Shown: piece by piece, positions 40,731 to 50,286 of the stretch
Numbering within the stretch: the first letter of the stretch is position 1
How the letters are laid out: the number at the start of each line of letters is the position of its first letter
Assembly (NCBI RefSeq): GCF_008692035.1
Contig: NZ_VTFG01000001.1
Location: forward strand, 2,232,001 to 2,296,000
Reading direction: 5' to 3'
DNA: 64,000 bases
DNA from: Pseudomonas marginalis
Lineage (GTDB): Bacteria > Pseudomonadota > Gammaproteobacteria > Pseudomonadales > Pseudomonadaceae
Translations under genes and position numbers: made by a program
Notes under the pieces: generated by a model
What the model was told of the DNA's origin: nothing
Databases searched by the model: none
The model's input: the letters and a program-made list of their open reading frames with translations, nothing else

Positions 40731-41057
40731 TTACGGCTGACGGCAATTCTGCTTGACCGACAGCTCTGGCGCCGGTTCGTACTTCACCTGTTGCAAGCCA
40801 TCAGCGCCCTGGAAGATGAAGTACTTGATCCGGCAGTCCTTGAACATCGGCGAATAACCCTCAGCCCGGAAGCCTTGGCCATCGACCTGCTTGGTCACAG
40901 CGTTGTTTCGGCTGACCACCGCGAGCACCTGGGCGTAACTCTGGCCCATCTTCACCCCCGGCTCGCCGGTGACCGTCATCGACGAGGCGCAACCGCCCAG
41001 CCCTGCCACCGCCAATGCCAGCGCGACGCCGTACAGTCCATTGCGTAGATCGTTCAT
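40731..41057 (-). CDS. Small lipoprotein of unknown function
   Basis: 108 residues. The signal GVALALAVAGLGGC gives a lipidated Cys at 23, followed by a polar protein with two Cys (KDCRIKYF, KQNCRQP) that may pair. The mature part looks like a single compact alpha/beta domain; family not identified. It is probably co-transcribed with its two neighbours. Confidence 0.72.
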   Translation of the reverse strand: MNDLRNGLYGVALALAVAGLGGCASSMTVTGEPGVKMGQSYAQVLAVVSRNNAVTKQVDGQGFRAEGYSPMFKDCRIKYFIFQGADGLQQVKYEPAPELSVKQNCRQP

Positions 41058-41081
41058 TCCTTGCTTCCTTTTAATGTTGGA

Positions 41082-41390
41082 TCAGCGGCGGCCATCGCAC
41101 ACTGGAGATTCGCCAACGCGGCCAAGCTTGCACAGGTCCAGATTATCCTTGCGGGTAAAGCCAGCGTCCTTCATGCAATAGAAGTGCTTCAGTCTCTCAT
41201 CGATTGAGCCGCCGCCCGTGCCCGCCACATTCTCGTACCCGCACGCGAGCATGCTGCTCTTGACGCCCTCTACAGAGACCCCGCTCTTTTGCCAATCGGT
41301 AAAATCCGGCGGCGGCGGTTGGAAGCCCCTGCCCGTGCACCCAATCAATAACACCGCGTAAACACTCAACAGCAGCCCGCTCCTCAACAT
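41082..41390 (-). CDS. Small Cys-rich lipoprotein of unknown function
   Basis: 102 residues. A perfect AGGAGG lies 6 nt before the chosen ATG, which gives the lipoprotein signal MLRSGLLLSVYAVLLIGC; longer frames upstream are less likely. The mature region has four Cys in MLACGYEN, FYCMKDAGF, DLCKLGR and PVCDGRR, a spacing that suggests two disulfides. The family is not identified. It is the first of three lipoprotein genes. Confidence 0.75.
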   Translation of the reverse strand: MLRSGLLLSVYAVLLIGCTGRGFQPPPPDFTDWQKSGVSVEGVKSSMLACGYENVAGTGGGSIDERLKHFYCMKDAGFTRKDNLDLCKLGRVGESPVCDGRR

Positions 41391-41823
41391 CGCGTTCCTC
41401 CTCATGGTTTGCGTAGACCGCTCACCCGCCAACGCGTCCCTGGCATGGCCCGTGGCTCAACGTGAGGTCAATGCCGCTGGCACCGATGCAACGTCCCTGC
41501 AACGGATCATCGACAGGGTTGACTGGACATCTTCAGCCTGATCGCCACTGAGCACGACGCGGTCGATCTTGAAGCACGGCATTTGATTGCGCGGTAAGCG
41601 CGGAGGTGGCAACCCAAGACGGCAGCCAAACAGAGGGTTTTGCTCGAGAGGGGATCAACAGGCATTTCGCATCCTTGTGAGTGAAACGTCCTACATGCGT
41701 AGCTTGGTCATCACAAACAAGTAAAAGTGCCACGGAAAAACATGGCACGGTGACGCATCCGACACAATCAGCCGCAGGCGGCATTCAAGGCATAGCGAGA
41801 AGCGCACGGTATACACGGCACAA
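41391..41823. other. 433-bp region without a supported gene
   Basis: Short open frames occur on both strands but lack ribosome sites and protein-like composition. GTGCCA and TGGCAC form a 6-bp stem at 41727-41748. The promoter of the lipoprotein genes should lie near 41400-41500, but no clear -35/-10 was seen. Confidence 0.4.
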
Positions 41824-42216
41824 TCAGCTTTTGTGTAATTTACTCATCAACTGCGCCTCAGCCTGGGTCAAGCCACACGACTGGGTCAGTTCATCCACGG
41901 TAGCGCCCATGCCCACCAGCTTCGCCGCCTGGGCAAATGACAGGCTGGAAGGGTCACGCTGCTCGATCTGCGCCAGCTTGTCCGGCAGCGGCGCGAGAAT
42001 GGCGCGCAGTTCATGCACCTCGTCCCCCACCCTCACCGCACTCTGCTGGAAGTGATCAACCCGCTTGACCAGCTCCAGCACCCGTCGATCACGCACCGCA
42101 TCGCGCTCGGCCTGCTGCATCGCCAACTCGCGCTGCTGGCGTATGTAGCGCAGCAGAAAACCCAAGGTCCCGGCCCACAACAGGGCCAGGACAATCACCG
42201 CGACCTCAAGGAACAA
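41824..42216 (-). CDS. DUF2802 protein, end of chemotaxis operon
   Basis: 130 residues: an N-terminal membrane helix (VAVIVLALLWAGTLGFLLRY), a helical and probably coiled region (about 25-85), and a C-terminal helix-turn-helix-like segment (LSFAQAAKLVGMGATVDELT, SCGLTQAEAQLM). Conserved next to cheW in pseudomonads. It begins at TTG, with GGAG inside the end of cheW, and is translationally coupled to it. Role unknown; the context suggests polar placement or assembly of the chemotaxis array. Confidence 0.8.
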   Translation of the reverse strand: MFLEVAVIVLALLWAGTLGFLLRYIRQQRELAMQQAERDAVRDRRVLELVKRVDHFQQSAVRVGDEVHELRAILAPLPDKLAQIEQRDPSSLSFAQAAKLVGMGATVDELTQSCGLTQAEAQLMSKLHKS

Positions 42217-42699
42217 TCAGATGCTCTCCAGTTCCGACCATTCTTCTTCGCTCATCATTTTGTCCAGCTCAACCAGAATCAACAGTTCGTTGTTCTTGTT
42301 GCATACGCCCTGGATGAACTTGGCCGATTCCTCGTTGCCCACGTTCGGCGCGGTTTCCACTTCCGATTGGCGCAGGTAGACCACTTCCGCGACGCTGTCG
42401 ACCATGATCCCGACCACTTGCTTGTCGGCCTCGATGATGACGATACGCGTGTTATCGCTGACTTCGACCGTGTCCAGGCCAAAACGCTGGCGGGTGTCGA
42501 TCACCGTCACCACGTTGCCGCGCAGGTTGATGATGCCCAGCACATAGCTTGGCGCACCGGGAACCGGAGCGATCTCGGTGTAGCGCAGCACTTCCTGCAC
42601 GCGCATCACGTTGATACCGTAGGTTTCGTTGTCCAGTTTGAAGGTAACCCATTGCAGGATCGGATCATCCAAACCTTGTGCGGACGCTGACTTGTTCAT
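42217..42699 (-). CDS. cheW: Chemotaxis coupling protein CheW
   Basis: 160 residues of the CheW beta-barrel that bridges receptors and CheA. The motifs TFKLDNETYGINVMRVQEVLR, split by family strands, and YVLGIINLRGNVVTVIDTRQRF are typical. The start MNKSASAQGLDDP is chosen from the family pattern; the frame extends upstream. It is near the end of the che operon. Confidence 0.93.
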   Translation of the reverse strand: MNKSASAQGLDDPILQWVTFKLDNETYGINVMRVQEVLRYTEIAPVPGAPSYVLGIINLRGNVVTVIDTRQRFGLDTVEVSDNTRIVIIEADKQVVGIMVDSVAEVVYLRQSEVETAPNVGNEESAKFIQGVCNKNNELLILVELDKMMSEEEWSELESI

Positions 42700-42780
42700 A
42701 TCTCTGACCCCTTCAAATGCCGATGTAGGCGGCGTGTGTACTTCTTTTGGCCGCACGTTCGCGCGGCCCTTGTTGTCCCA

Positions 42781-43578
42781 TCAACTGCGTTTGTTCACCG
42801 GCATCGCCTTAACCGCACCGCTGGCGATCAACTCGGCCAGTTCGGCAACGTCCAGCAACGCACACATGTGTTCGATCACGGTGCCTGCCAGCCAGGGCCG
42901 CTGGCCCCGATGGCTGCGCCATTTGATTTCATTCGGGTCCAGGCGCAGCGAGCGGCTGACTTGATGCACCGCCAGCCCCCATTCGTAGCCCTGCACCGAG
43001 ATCACGTATTGCAAGCCTTGGCGGAAGTCATCGCGGTAGCGGTCGGGCATCACCCAGCGTGCGGTGTCCAGCACCTTGAGGTTACCGGCCTGGCTCGGCA
43101 GGATGCCCAGGAACCACTCCGGCTGCCCGAACAACGGCGTCAGTTCCTGGCCCTCCAACGAGTAGATCGAGCCCAGGCACACCAACGGCACCGCCAGGGT
43201 CAACCCGGCGACGTCGAACAGCAGACATTCAAATGGCTCGGCCGCCCAGGCCGGCCGATCATCGCCGCTCACCGGCGGTGGCGTGATGCTCGGTGGCAGG
43301 TGCACTTCCACGACCGGCTCGACCACCGCAGGCGCGACGGGCGCGACCACCGGGACGCTGACCGGGACGACGAGTGCATCGCGGGCCTGCTCTTCCAATA
43401 CAGCCAACTGGAACTCGTCCAGGCTGCTCGAGGACGGCACTTCGACCGCCGGCTCCAGCACCAGGATCGGTTCCGGCAATTCTTCTGCGGTCGCGTCCTG
43501 CAGCAAGGCATCCAGGTAGGATTCCAGTGCCAGTTGCGGGCGGGTCTTGACCTTGAGTTCGACGGGACGGTTCATCAT
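42781..43578 (-). CDS. parP: ParP-like CheW-domain protein
   Basis: 265 residues: an N-terminal segment (1-40), an acidic, Val/Pro-rich linker (about 40-105) and a C-terminal CheW-like domain (from FECLLFDVAGLTLAVPLVCLG). This is the plan of ParP, which tethers chemotaxis arrays at the pole by binding ParC and the CheA linker. It overlaps the ParA-like gene by one base (TGATG). The ParP name is from established knowledge of Vibrio and Pseudomonas; binding is not shown by sequence. Confidence 0.82.
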   Translation of the reverse strand: MMNRPVELKVKTRPQLALESYLDALLQDATAEELPEPILVLEPAVEVPSSSSLDEFQLAVLEEQARDALVVPVSVPVVAPVAPAVVEPVVEVHLPPSITPPPVSGDDRPAWAAEPFECLLFDVAGLTLAVPLVCLGSIYSLEGQELTPLFGQPEWFLGILPSQAGNLKVLDTARWVMPDRYRDDFRQGLQYVISVQGYEWGLAVHQVSRSLRLDPNEIKWRSHRGQRPWLAGTVIEHMCALLDVAELAELIASGAVKAMPVNKRS

Positions 43579-44366
43579 CAGGCCACCTGTGCCACAAGCT
43601 GCTGGGACAGCAGGTGCTTGAGCAACGCCCGGTACGCCAGCACACCGCGGCTTTTGCCGTCGAACTGCGACGGCGTGAGCCCGGCACGGCTGGCATCACG
43701 CAGGCGGGTGTCCACCGGAATGTAGCCGTTCCAGATAGTCTCCGGGTAGGCATCGCGCAGGACGCGCAAGGTGCCCAGGGACGCCTGGGTGCGGCGGTCG
43801 AACAGGGTGGGCACGATGCTGTAGGGCAACGCCTGTTTGCGCGAACGGTTGATCATCGCCAGGGTGCTGACCATGCGCTCCAGGCCCTTGACCGCCAGGT
43901 GCTCGGTCTGCACCGGGATCACCAGTTGCTGGCTGGCCGCCAAAGCGTTGACCATCAGCACCCCGAGCAACGGCGGGCTGTCGATGATCGCGTAGTCGAA
44001 GTCCTGCCACAGTTGCGCCAGGGTCTTGGCGATCACCAGGCCCAGGCCGCTCTGCCCCGGCGACTGGCGCTCCAGGGTGGCCAGCGCGGTACTCGACGGC
44101 AGCAGGAAAATGCTTTCGTTACTGGTGGGCAGCAGCAATTGCCCGGGCAGGTCGGCCGGTACGTTGCCTTTGTGCAGGAACAGGTCGTAGTTGCTGTGCT
44201 CCAGCGCATCCGGGTCGTAGCCGAAATAGCTGGTCATCGAGCCGTGGGGGTCGAGGTCGACCACGACCACACGCTTGCCCGCCTCGGCCAGCAAGCCGGC
44301 TAAAGCGATGGAGGTGGTGGTCTTGCCGACTCCACCTTTTTGATTGGCAACTGCCCAGACTCTCAT
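43578..44366 (-). CDS. parC: ParA-like ATPase ParC for chemotaxis arrays
   Basis: A 262-residue MinD/ParA-type ATPase. The deviant Walker A is KGGVGKTTT, with VVDLDPHGSMTSYF and the Walker B in YAIIDSPPLLG. It lies in a chemotaxis operon next to ParP, not beside a ParB gene, so it is assigned to polar placement of chemotaxis clusters instead of chromosome partition. The start MRVWAVANQKGG follows GGAGG. Confidence 0.88.
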   Translation of the reverse strand: MRVWAVANQKGGVGKTTTSIALAGLLAEAGKRVVVVDLDPHGSMTSYFGYDPDALEHSNYDLFLHKGNVPADLPGQLLLPTSNESIFLLPSSTALATLERQSPGQSGLGLVIAKTLAQLWQDFDYAIIDSPPLLGVLMVNALAASQQLVIPVQTEHLAVKGLERMVSTLAMINRSRKQALPYSIVPTLFDRRTQASLGTLRVLRDAYPETIWNGYIPVDTRLRDASRAGLTPSQFDGKSRGVLAYRALLKHLLSQQLVAQVA

Positions 44367-44417
44367 TCGGATGGTTCCTCCCGGTGGGCACACGCGCGAC
44401 CGAGACATTGCATAAGG

Positions 44418-45305
44418 TTATTGAGCCGGCGACGGAGAATTGACGGCACTCTGCTGAACCGGCGGCTTTGCAGGGGCCGGTGCAGTTTGTGTGCCAGCGC
44501 GCTTCAAGGCCGCATCCGGTGTTGCATTGGCGGTACCAGTGCCGGTCAGGCTACGGCGCACCTCCAGGTTTCGGGACACCACCAGCACCACCCGACGGTT
44601 GCGTGCGCGGCCTTCGAGCGTGGCGTTATTGGCCACCGGCTGGAACTCGCCATACCCCACCGACGCCAGGCGTCCAGGGTTCACGCCCTGCATCGCGAGC
44701 ATGCGCACGATGCTTGCGGCACGGGCCGATGACAGCTCCCAGTTGGTCGGGTACTGCGCGGTACTGATCGGCACATTGTCGGTAAAGCCTTCAACGTGGA
44801 TCGGGTTTTCAAACGGTTTGAGGATCGCCGCCACCTTGTCGATGATGGTGAACGCCTGGTCGCTGGGCAATGCATCGGCACTGGCGAACAGCAGGCTGGA
44901 ATTGAGCTCGATCTCCACCCACAACTCATTGCCGCGCACGGTCATCTGGTTGGAGCTGATCAGGTCGCCAAACGCGGCACTGATGTCGTCGGCGATGCTT
45001 TTCAGCGGATCACTGGTGCCGCCCACGCCGGCAGCGGTTTCGTCGCTGTCGTTGACCAGCGGCTTGGCCGGGGTCACGGTCCTGGGCCGCTCTTCGCCAA
45101 TCGGGATCGGCTTGAGCGAACGGTCGGCGTCGTTGAACACACCGATCAACGCCTGGGAAATGACCTTGTACTTGCCTTCGTTGATCGACGAGATGGAGTA
45201 CATCACCACGAAAAAGGCGAACAGCAAGGTGATGAAGTCCGCATAGGACACCAGCCACCGCTCGTGGTTGACGTGTTCTTCAGGCTCGCGACGGCGACGG
45301 CTCAT
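44418..45305 (-). CDS. motD: Flagellar stator protein MotD (MotB family)
   Basis: 295 residues. One N-terminal membrane helix contains the proton-binding Asp in SYADFITLLFAFFVV. The OmpA-like peptidoglycan-binding domain follows (VEGFTDNVPI, ELSSARAASIVRML, GRARNRRVVLVV). In Pseudomonas MotC/MotD is the second stator set next to the che genes. The C-terminal 40 residues are Ala/Pro/Thr-rich. Start ATG with GGAG upstream; motC lies 15 bp before it. Confidence 0.93.
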   Translation of the reverse strand: MSRRRREPEEHVNHERWLVSYADFITLLFAFFVVMYSISSINEGKYKVISQALIGVFNDADRSLKPIPIGEERPRTVTPAKPLVNDSDETAAGVGGTSDPLKSIADDISAAFGDLISSNQMTVRGNELWVEIELNSSLLFASADALPSDQAFTIIDKVAAILKPFENPIHVEGFTDNVPISTAQYPTNWELSSARAASIVRMLAMQGVNPGRLASVGYGEFQPVANNATLEGRARNRRVVLVVSRNLEVRRSLTGTGTANATPDAALKRAGTQTAPAPAKPPVQQSAVNSPSPAQ

Positions 45306-45320
45306 TGGCAATACTCCCCA

Positions 45321-46061
45321 TCAATCCATGAAGCCCTGGAGCTTCAATTCGATGGAGCGCGGGTTCTCGCCCTCGGCAATCGACAGGATGCCTTCGAGCA
45401 GCATCTCGCGATAGCGCGACTGGCGCATGGCAATCGACTTGAGCTTGCTGGCCACCGGCAACAGCACCAGGTTGGCACTGGCCACCCCGTAGATGGTGGC
45501 AACGAACGCCACGGCAATGCCGCTGCCCAACTGCGACGGATCGGCCAGGTTGCCCATCACGTGGATCAGGCCCATCACCGCGCCGATGATGCCGATGGTC
45601 GGCGCGTAGCCGCCCATGCTTTCAAACACTTTGGCGGCGTTGATGTCGCGGCTTTCCTGGGTGTAGAAATCCACCTCGAGGATGCTGCGGATCGCTTCCG
45701 GCTCGGCGCCGTCCACCAGCAATTGCAGGCCTTTGCGCGAATAGCTGTCGGGTTCGGCATCGGCCACGCCTTCGAGGCCCAGCAGGCCTTCCTTGCGTGC
45801 GGTGAGGCTCCAGTTGACCACACGATCGATGCCACCGGCCAGGTCGACACGCGGCGGAAAAATGATCCAGATGAGGATCTGCATCGCGCGCTTGAACGAA
45901 CTCATCGGTGACTGCAGCAACGCGGCGCCCACCGTGCCGCCAATCACGATCAGCGCCGCCGGGCCGTTGGCCAGGGCGCCCAGGTGACCGCCTTCGAGGT
46001 AGTTGCCGCCAATAATGGCGACAAACGCCAGGATGATGCCGATCAGGCTCAATACATCCAT
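45321..46061 (-). CDS. motC: Flagellar stator protein MotC (MotA family)
   Basis: 246 residues with four membrane helices: two near the N-terminus (LIGIILAFVAIIGGNYL, ALIVIGGTVGAALLQ) and two after a cytoplasmic domain (GIIGAVMGLIHVM, GIAVAFVATIYGVASANLVL). The cytoplasmic loop contains ARKEGLLGLE, as in MotA/PomA. It forms the ion channel with MotD. Its ATG overlaps the cheB stop. Confidence 0.94.
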   Translation of the reverse strand: MDVLSLIGIILAFVAIIGGNYLEGGHLGALANGPAALIVIGGTVGAALLQSPMSSFKRAMQILIWIIFPPRVDLAGGIDRVVNWSLTARKEGLLGLEGVADAEPDSYSRKGLQLLVDGAEPEAIRSILEVDFYTQESRDINAAKVFESMGGYAPTIGIIGAVMGLIHVMGNLADPSQLGSGIAVAFVATIYGVASANLVLLPVASKLKSIAMRQSRYREMLLEGILSIAEGENPRSIELKLQGFMD

Positions 46062-47194
46062 CAGAGGCAGGCCTCCACCAGATGCCTGCCGATGTCGTCC
46101 AGGCTGTAGACGGCGTCGGCCAGGTCAGCCTTGACGATGGCCATGGGCATGCCATAGATCACGCAGCTGGCTTCGTCCTGGGCCCAGATCGCACTGCCGC
46201 CCTGCTTGAGCAGGCGCGCGCCTTCACGGCCGTCGGCGCCCATGCCGGTGAGCACCACCGCCAGAACTTTGTCGCCGTAGGACTTGGCCGCCGAACCGAA
46301 GGTGATGTCCACGCACGGCTTGTAGTTGAGGCGCTCATCGCCCGGCAGGATTTTGATCGCGCCACGGCCGTCGACCATCATCTGCTTGCCGCCCGGGGCC
46401 AGCAACGCCAGGCCAGGACGCAGGATGTCGCCATCCTCGGCTTCCTTGACGCTGATGCGGCACAGCTTGTCCAGGCGCTCGGCGAAGGCCTTGGTGAACG
46501 CGGCGGGCATATGCTGGATCAACACGATCGGCGCCGGGAAGTTGGCCGGCAATTGGGTCAACACGCGCTGCAAGGCGACCGGGCCGCCGGTGGAGGTGCC
46601 GATGGCGACCAGCTTATAGGCCTTGCGCTTGGGCGCAGGCGAATGGGCAGCCGCCGGTGCCGACGTCCGCACCGGCGGCGCGGCAGGCCGTGCAACCGGC
46701 GCAGGTGCCGGGCGGCCAAACGTGGAACCGGCAGGCGCCGCCGGCGCAGCAACCGGTGCCGGCGCAGGGGCTGGCGCGCTGAACAGGCTGCGGCGGTTGC
46801 TGCGGGAAATACTGTGGACTTTCTCGCACAGCAGTTGCTTGACCTTCTCGGGGTTGCGCGAGATGTCTTCGAAATTCTTCGGCAGGAAGTCCACCGCCCC
46901 CGCATCCAGCGCGTCGAGGGTCACTCGGGCGCCTTCGTGGGTCAGCGAGGAGAACATCAATACCGGGGTCGGGCAGCGTTGCATGATGTGCCGGACTGCC
47001 GTGATGCCATCCATCATCGGCATCTCGTAGTCCATGGTGATCACGTCCGGCTTCAACGCAATGGCTTGATCAATCGCCTCTTTGCCGTTGGTGGCCGTGC
47101 CGACCACCTGGATGCTTGGATCGGCGGAAAGAATTTCCGAGACGCGGCGGCGGAAGAAACCCGAATCGTCCACCACCAGGACCTTGACTGCCAT
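46061..47194 (-). CDS. cheB: Chemotaxis methylesterase CheB
   Basis: 377 residues: a receiver domain ([13 protein letters not shown], phosphoacceptor in [13 protein letters not shown]), an unusually long Ala/Pro-rich linker (about 140-185), and the methylesterase ([17 protein letters not shown] with the nucleophilic Ser, VLIQHMP, and [10 protein letters not shown]). It removes methyl groups from receptors. The start [10 protein letters not shown] matches the family; longer frames upstream are unlikely. Confidence 0.95.
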   Translation of the reverse strand: MAVKVLVVDDSGFFRRRVSEILSADPSIQVVGTATNGKEAIDQAIALKPDVITMDYEMPMMDGITAVRHIMQRCPTPVLMFSSLTHEGARVTLDALDAGAVDFLPKNFEDISRNPEKVKQLLCEKVHSISRSNRRSLFSAPAPAPAPVAAPAAPAGSTFGRPAPAPVARPAAPPVRTSAPAAAHSPAPKRKAYKLVAIGTSTGGPVALQRVLTQLPANFPAPIVLIQHMPAAFTKAFAERLDKLCRISVKEAEDGDILRPGLALLAPGGKQMMVDGRGAIKILPGDERLNYKPCVDITFGSAAKSYGDKVLAVVLTGMGADGREGARLLKQGGSAIWAQDEASCVIYGMPMAIVKADLADAVYSLDDIGRHLVEACL

Positions 47195-47242
47195 AAACAC
47201 TCCGTTAGGTGGGGCGGGCAATACCGCCCTGCCCCACCAGAA

Positions 47243-49468
47243 TCAAATACGCCGAGCGGCGTAACGCTTGAGCATGCTCGGAACATCGAGAATCAGCGCG
47301 ATCCGACCGTCACCGGTGATGGTCGCGCCCGACATGCCCGGGGTTCCCTGCAGCATTTTGCCCAAAGGCTTGATGACCACTTCTTCCTGGCCAACCAGTT
47401 GATCGACGACAAAGCCGATACGCTGGGTGCCCACGGAGAGGATCACCACATGGCCTTCGCGCTGCTCTTCATGGGCGGCCGATGCAACCAGCCAGCGCTT
47501 GAGGTAGAACAGGGGCAACGCCTTGTCCCGCACGATCACCACTTCCTGGCCGTCGACCACGTTGGTGCGCGACAGGTCGAGGTGGAAGATCTCGTTGACG
47601 TTGACCAGCGGGAAGGCGAACGCCTGGTTGCCCAGCATCACCATCAGGGTCGGCATGATCGCCAGGGTCAACGGCACCTTGATGACGATCTTGGAGCCCT
47701 GGCCCTTGGTCGAGTAGATGTTGATCGAGCCGTTGAGCTGGCTGATCTTGGTCTTCACCACGTCCATGCCCACGCCACGGCCCGACACGTCGGAAATCTC
47801 GGTCTTGGTCGAGAAGCCGGGGGCGAAGATCAGGTTGTAGCACTCGGTGTCGGTCAGGCGGTCGGCGGCGTCCTTGTCCATCACGCCACGCTTGACCGCG
47901 ATATTGCGCAGGATGGTCGGGTCCATGCCCTTGCCGTCATCGGTGATCGACAGCAGGATGTGGTCGCCTTCCTGCTCCGCCGCCAGGATCACCTTGCCGC
48001 CACGGGACTTGCCCGAGGCTTCGCGTTCTTCCGGGGTTTCGACACCGTGGTCGACAGCGTTGCGCACCAAGTGGACCAGCGGGTCGGCCAGGGCCTCGAC
48101 AAGGTTCTTGTCGAGGTCGGTTTCTTCACCCACCAGTTCCAGATTGATCTCTTTCTTCAGCTGGCGCGCGAGGTCGCGGACCAGGCGCGGGAAGCGGCCG
48201 AAGACTTTCTTGATCGGCTGCATGCGCGTTTTCATCACGGCGGTCTGCAGGTCGGCGGTGACCACGTCGAGGTTCGACACGGCCTTCTGCATGGCTTCAT
48301 CGCCACTGCTCAAGCCCAGGCGCACCAGGCGGTTACGCACCAGTACCAGCTCGCCGACCATGTTCATGATGTCGTCCAGCCGTGCGGTATCGACCCGCAC
48401 GGTGGTTTCGGCTTCACTGGCCGGTTTTTCCGCGACCGGTGCCGCAGCGGCACGCGCTGGCGCCGGGGCAGCAGCCGGCGCAGGCGCAGGCTTGGCGGCG
48501 GGCGCGGCGGCTTTGGCGGCAACCGGTGCCGCCGTGGCTGCAGCAGCGGCCGGGGCGACTTCGGTGAACTTGCCCTTGCCGTGCAGATCGTCCAGCAGTG
48601 CTTCGAACTCGTGATCGGAGATCAACCCATCGTCCGCAGGCTTGGCGCCTGCAGCGGGTGCTGCCGGGGCCGCGGCCGTAGCGGCGACTGCCGGCAAGGC
48701 ATCGGCCGCGAAGGTGCCCTTGCCATGCAACTGGTCGAGCAACGCTTCGAATTCATCGTCAGTGATGTCGGTGCTGGCAGAAGCGGCGGGCACCTCCGCA
48801 GCACCGGCGGCGGCACCGGCAGGCGCCACGGCGTCGGCAGCGAACTGGCCCTTGCCGTGCAATTGATCGAGCAGGGACTCGAACTCAGCGTCGGTAATGT
48901 CCTCGCTGGTCGGCGCGGCAGCCGGGGCAGCCGGGGCAACCGCAGCCGGCGCTTCGGCTTCGGCCTTGACGGCACTGAGGGAACTGAGCAGTTGCTCGAA
49001 CTCGCTGTCCGTCACATCCGCTTCAGGCTCCGCCACTGGTTCCGGTACGGCTTCGACCACCGGCGCTGCCGTGGTGTCGGCCGGCTCGGCATAGCGCGCC
49101 AGGGCGGCCAGCAGTTCCGGAGTGGCTGCGGTGATCGGGGCACGCTCGCGCACTTCGCTGAACATGCCGTTGACCGCATCCAGTGCTTCGAGAATCACGT
49201 CCATCAACTCCGAATCAACGTGACGCTCACCCTTGCGCAGGATGTCGAACACGTTCTCGGCGATGTGGCAGCACTCCACCAGCTCATGGAGCTGGAGGAA
49301 GCCGGCGCCCCCTTTTACAGTATGAAAACCGCGAAAAATTGCATTGAGCAGGTTCGCATCATCCGGGCGGCTTTCCAGCTCGACCAGTTGTTCGGACAGT
49401 TGCTCTAAAATTTCGCCGGCCTCTACAAGGAAATCCTGAAGGATCTCTTCATCGGCGCCGAAGCTCAT
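47243..49468 (-). CDS. cheA: Chemotaxis histidine kinase CheA
   Basis: 741 residues. The P1 phosphotransfer domain has His in FHTVKGGAGF (near 49). From about 145 to 345 lies an Ala/Pro-rich linker with four copies of a D-x(2)-D-x-EFE-x-LL motif, three of which continue as (D)QLHGKG-x-F. I do not recognise a normal P2 CheY-binding domain. Dimerisation starts near 360 (RVDTARLDDIMNMVGELVLV), then ATPase (LVRNAVDHGVE, DDGKGMD, GRGVGMDVV) and a CheW-like P5 domain. It is the signalling core of the array for flagellar control. Confidence 0.95.
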   Translation of the reverse strand: MSFGADEEILQDFLVEAGEILEQLSEQLVELESRPDDANLLNAIFRGFHTVKGGAGFLQLHELVECCHIAENVFDILRKGERHVDSELMDVILEALDAVNGMFSEVRERAPITAATPELLAALARYAEPADTTAAPVVEAVPEPVAEPEADVTDSEFEQLLSSLSAVKAEAEAPAAVAPAAPAAAPTSEDITDAEFESLLDQLHGKGQFAADAVAPAGAAAGAAEVPAASASTDITDDEFEALLDQLHGKGTFAADALPAVAATAAAPAAPAAGAKPADDGLISDHEFEALLDDLHGKGKFTEVAPAAAAATAAPVAAKAAAPAAKPAPAPAAAPAPARAAAAPVAEKPASEAETTVRVDTARLDDIMNMVGELVLVRNRLVRLGLSSGDEAMQKAVSNLDVVTADLQTAVMKTRMQPIKKVFGRFPRLVRDLARQLKKEINLELVGEETDLDKNLVEALADPLVHLVRNAVDHGVETPEEREASGKSRGGKVILAAEQEGDHILLSITDDGKGMDPTILRNIAVKRGVMDKDAADRLTDTECYNLIFAPGFSTKTEISDVSGRGVGMDVVKTKISQLNGSINIYSTKGQGSKIVIKVPLTLAIMPTLMVMLGNQAFAFPLVNVNEIFHLDLSRTNVVDGQEVVIVRDKALPLFYLKRWLVASAAHEEQREGHVVILSVGTQRIGFVVDQLVGQEEVVIKPLGKMLQGTPGMSGATITGDGRIALILDVPSMLKRYAARRI

Positions 49469-49479
49469 GTGGGTGCTCC

Positions 49480-50268
49480 TTAGAAGCCTAAACTGGATAA
49501 CAGGTCATCTACGTCATCCTGACCTGACACAACGTCTTCACGTTTATCGGCATGAATCTGCGGACCTTCACCCTTGGCGAGATGTTTTTGTGGATCTTTT
49601 TCAGAGAGGATCGCTTCGCGGTCATGTTCGATGCCGGCAAAACGGTCGACCTGGCCGGCCATGAGTACCAATTTGAGCAGGTTGCTTTCCACTTCGGTGA
49701 CCAACTGGGTCACACGCTTGATCACCTGACCGGTCAGGTCCTGGTAATCCTGGGCGAGCAGAATGTCATTGAGGTTGCTGGAAACCATGCGGTTTTCCTG
49801 CTCGCTGCGTGACAAAAACCCTTCGACCCGACGGGCCAGCTCACGAAACTCTTCCGCACCGACTTCACGGCGCATGAAGCGGCCCCAGTCAACGCTCAGG
49901 GCGTGGGCTTCCGTGGCCATGCCGTTGACCAGGGGCGTGGCGTTTTCCACCAGGTCCATGGTGCGGTTGGCCGCCGCCTCGGTCAGCCTGACCACATAGG
50001 ACAGGCGTTCGGTGGCGTCGGTGATCTGCGAAATCTCTTCGGCCTGGGGCATGTGCGGGTCAATCTGGAAATTGACGATCGCGCTGTGCAGCTCGCGTGT
50101 GAGCTTGCCCACTTCCTGGTACAGGCCTCGGTCACGGGTCTGGTTGAGCTCATGGATCAACTGCACCGCATCGCCGAACTGGCCTTTTTCAAGGCTGTCA
50201 ACCAACTGGTGAGCATGCTTTTTCAGGGTCGACTCAAAGTCTCCCTGTGACGTTTCTTTATGCTCCAT
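49480..50268 (-). CDS. cheZ: CheY-P phosphatase CheZ
   Basis: 262 residues, mostly a long helical hairpin. The catalytic segment is ILLAQDYQDLTGQVIKRVTQ, with the Gln/Asp that remove phosphate from CheY. The C-terminal DDVDDLLSSLGF is the CheY-binding tail. It lies directly after cheY and before cheA. Confidence 0.94.
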   Translation of the reverse strand: MEHKETSQGDFESTLKKHAHQLVDSLEKGQFGDAVQLIHELNQTRDRGLYQEVGKLTRELHSAIVNFQIDPHMPQAEEISQITDATERLSYVVRLTEAAANRTMDLVENATPLVNGMATEAHALSVDWGRFMRREVGAEEFRELARRVEGFLSRSEQENRMVSSNLNDILLAQDYQDLTGQVIKRVTQLVTEVESNLLKLVLMAGQVDRFAGIEHDREAILSEKDPQKHLAKGEGPQIHADKREDVVSGQDDVDDLLSSLGF

Positions 50269-50286
50269 AGCTCCCCCGCGATGGCA

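Noticed and set aside
41404..41541. 45-codon plus-strand frame
   Set aside because: No ribosome site and no similarity that I recognise; chance frame between lipoprotein and chemotaxis genes.
43578..44366. Chromosome or plasmid partition ParA
   Set aside because: No parB or centromere-like repeats nearby; the gene is in a chemotaxis operon with a ParP-like partner.
46082..49408. 1108-codon plus-strand frame
   Set aside because: Antisense to cheB and cheA, with low-complexity His/Arg/Gly composition and no family character.
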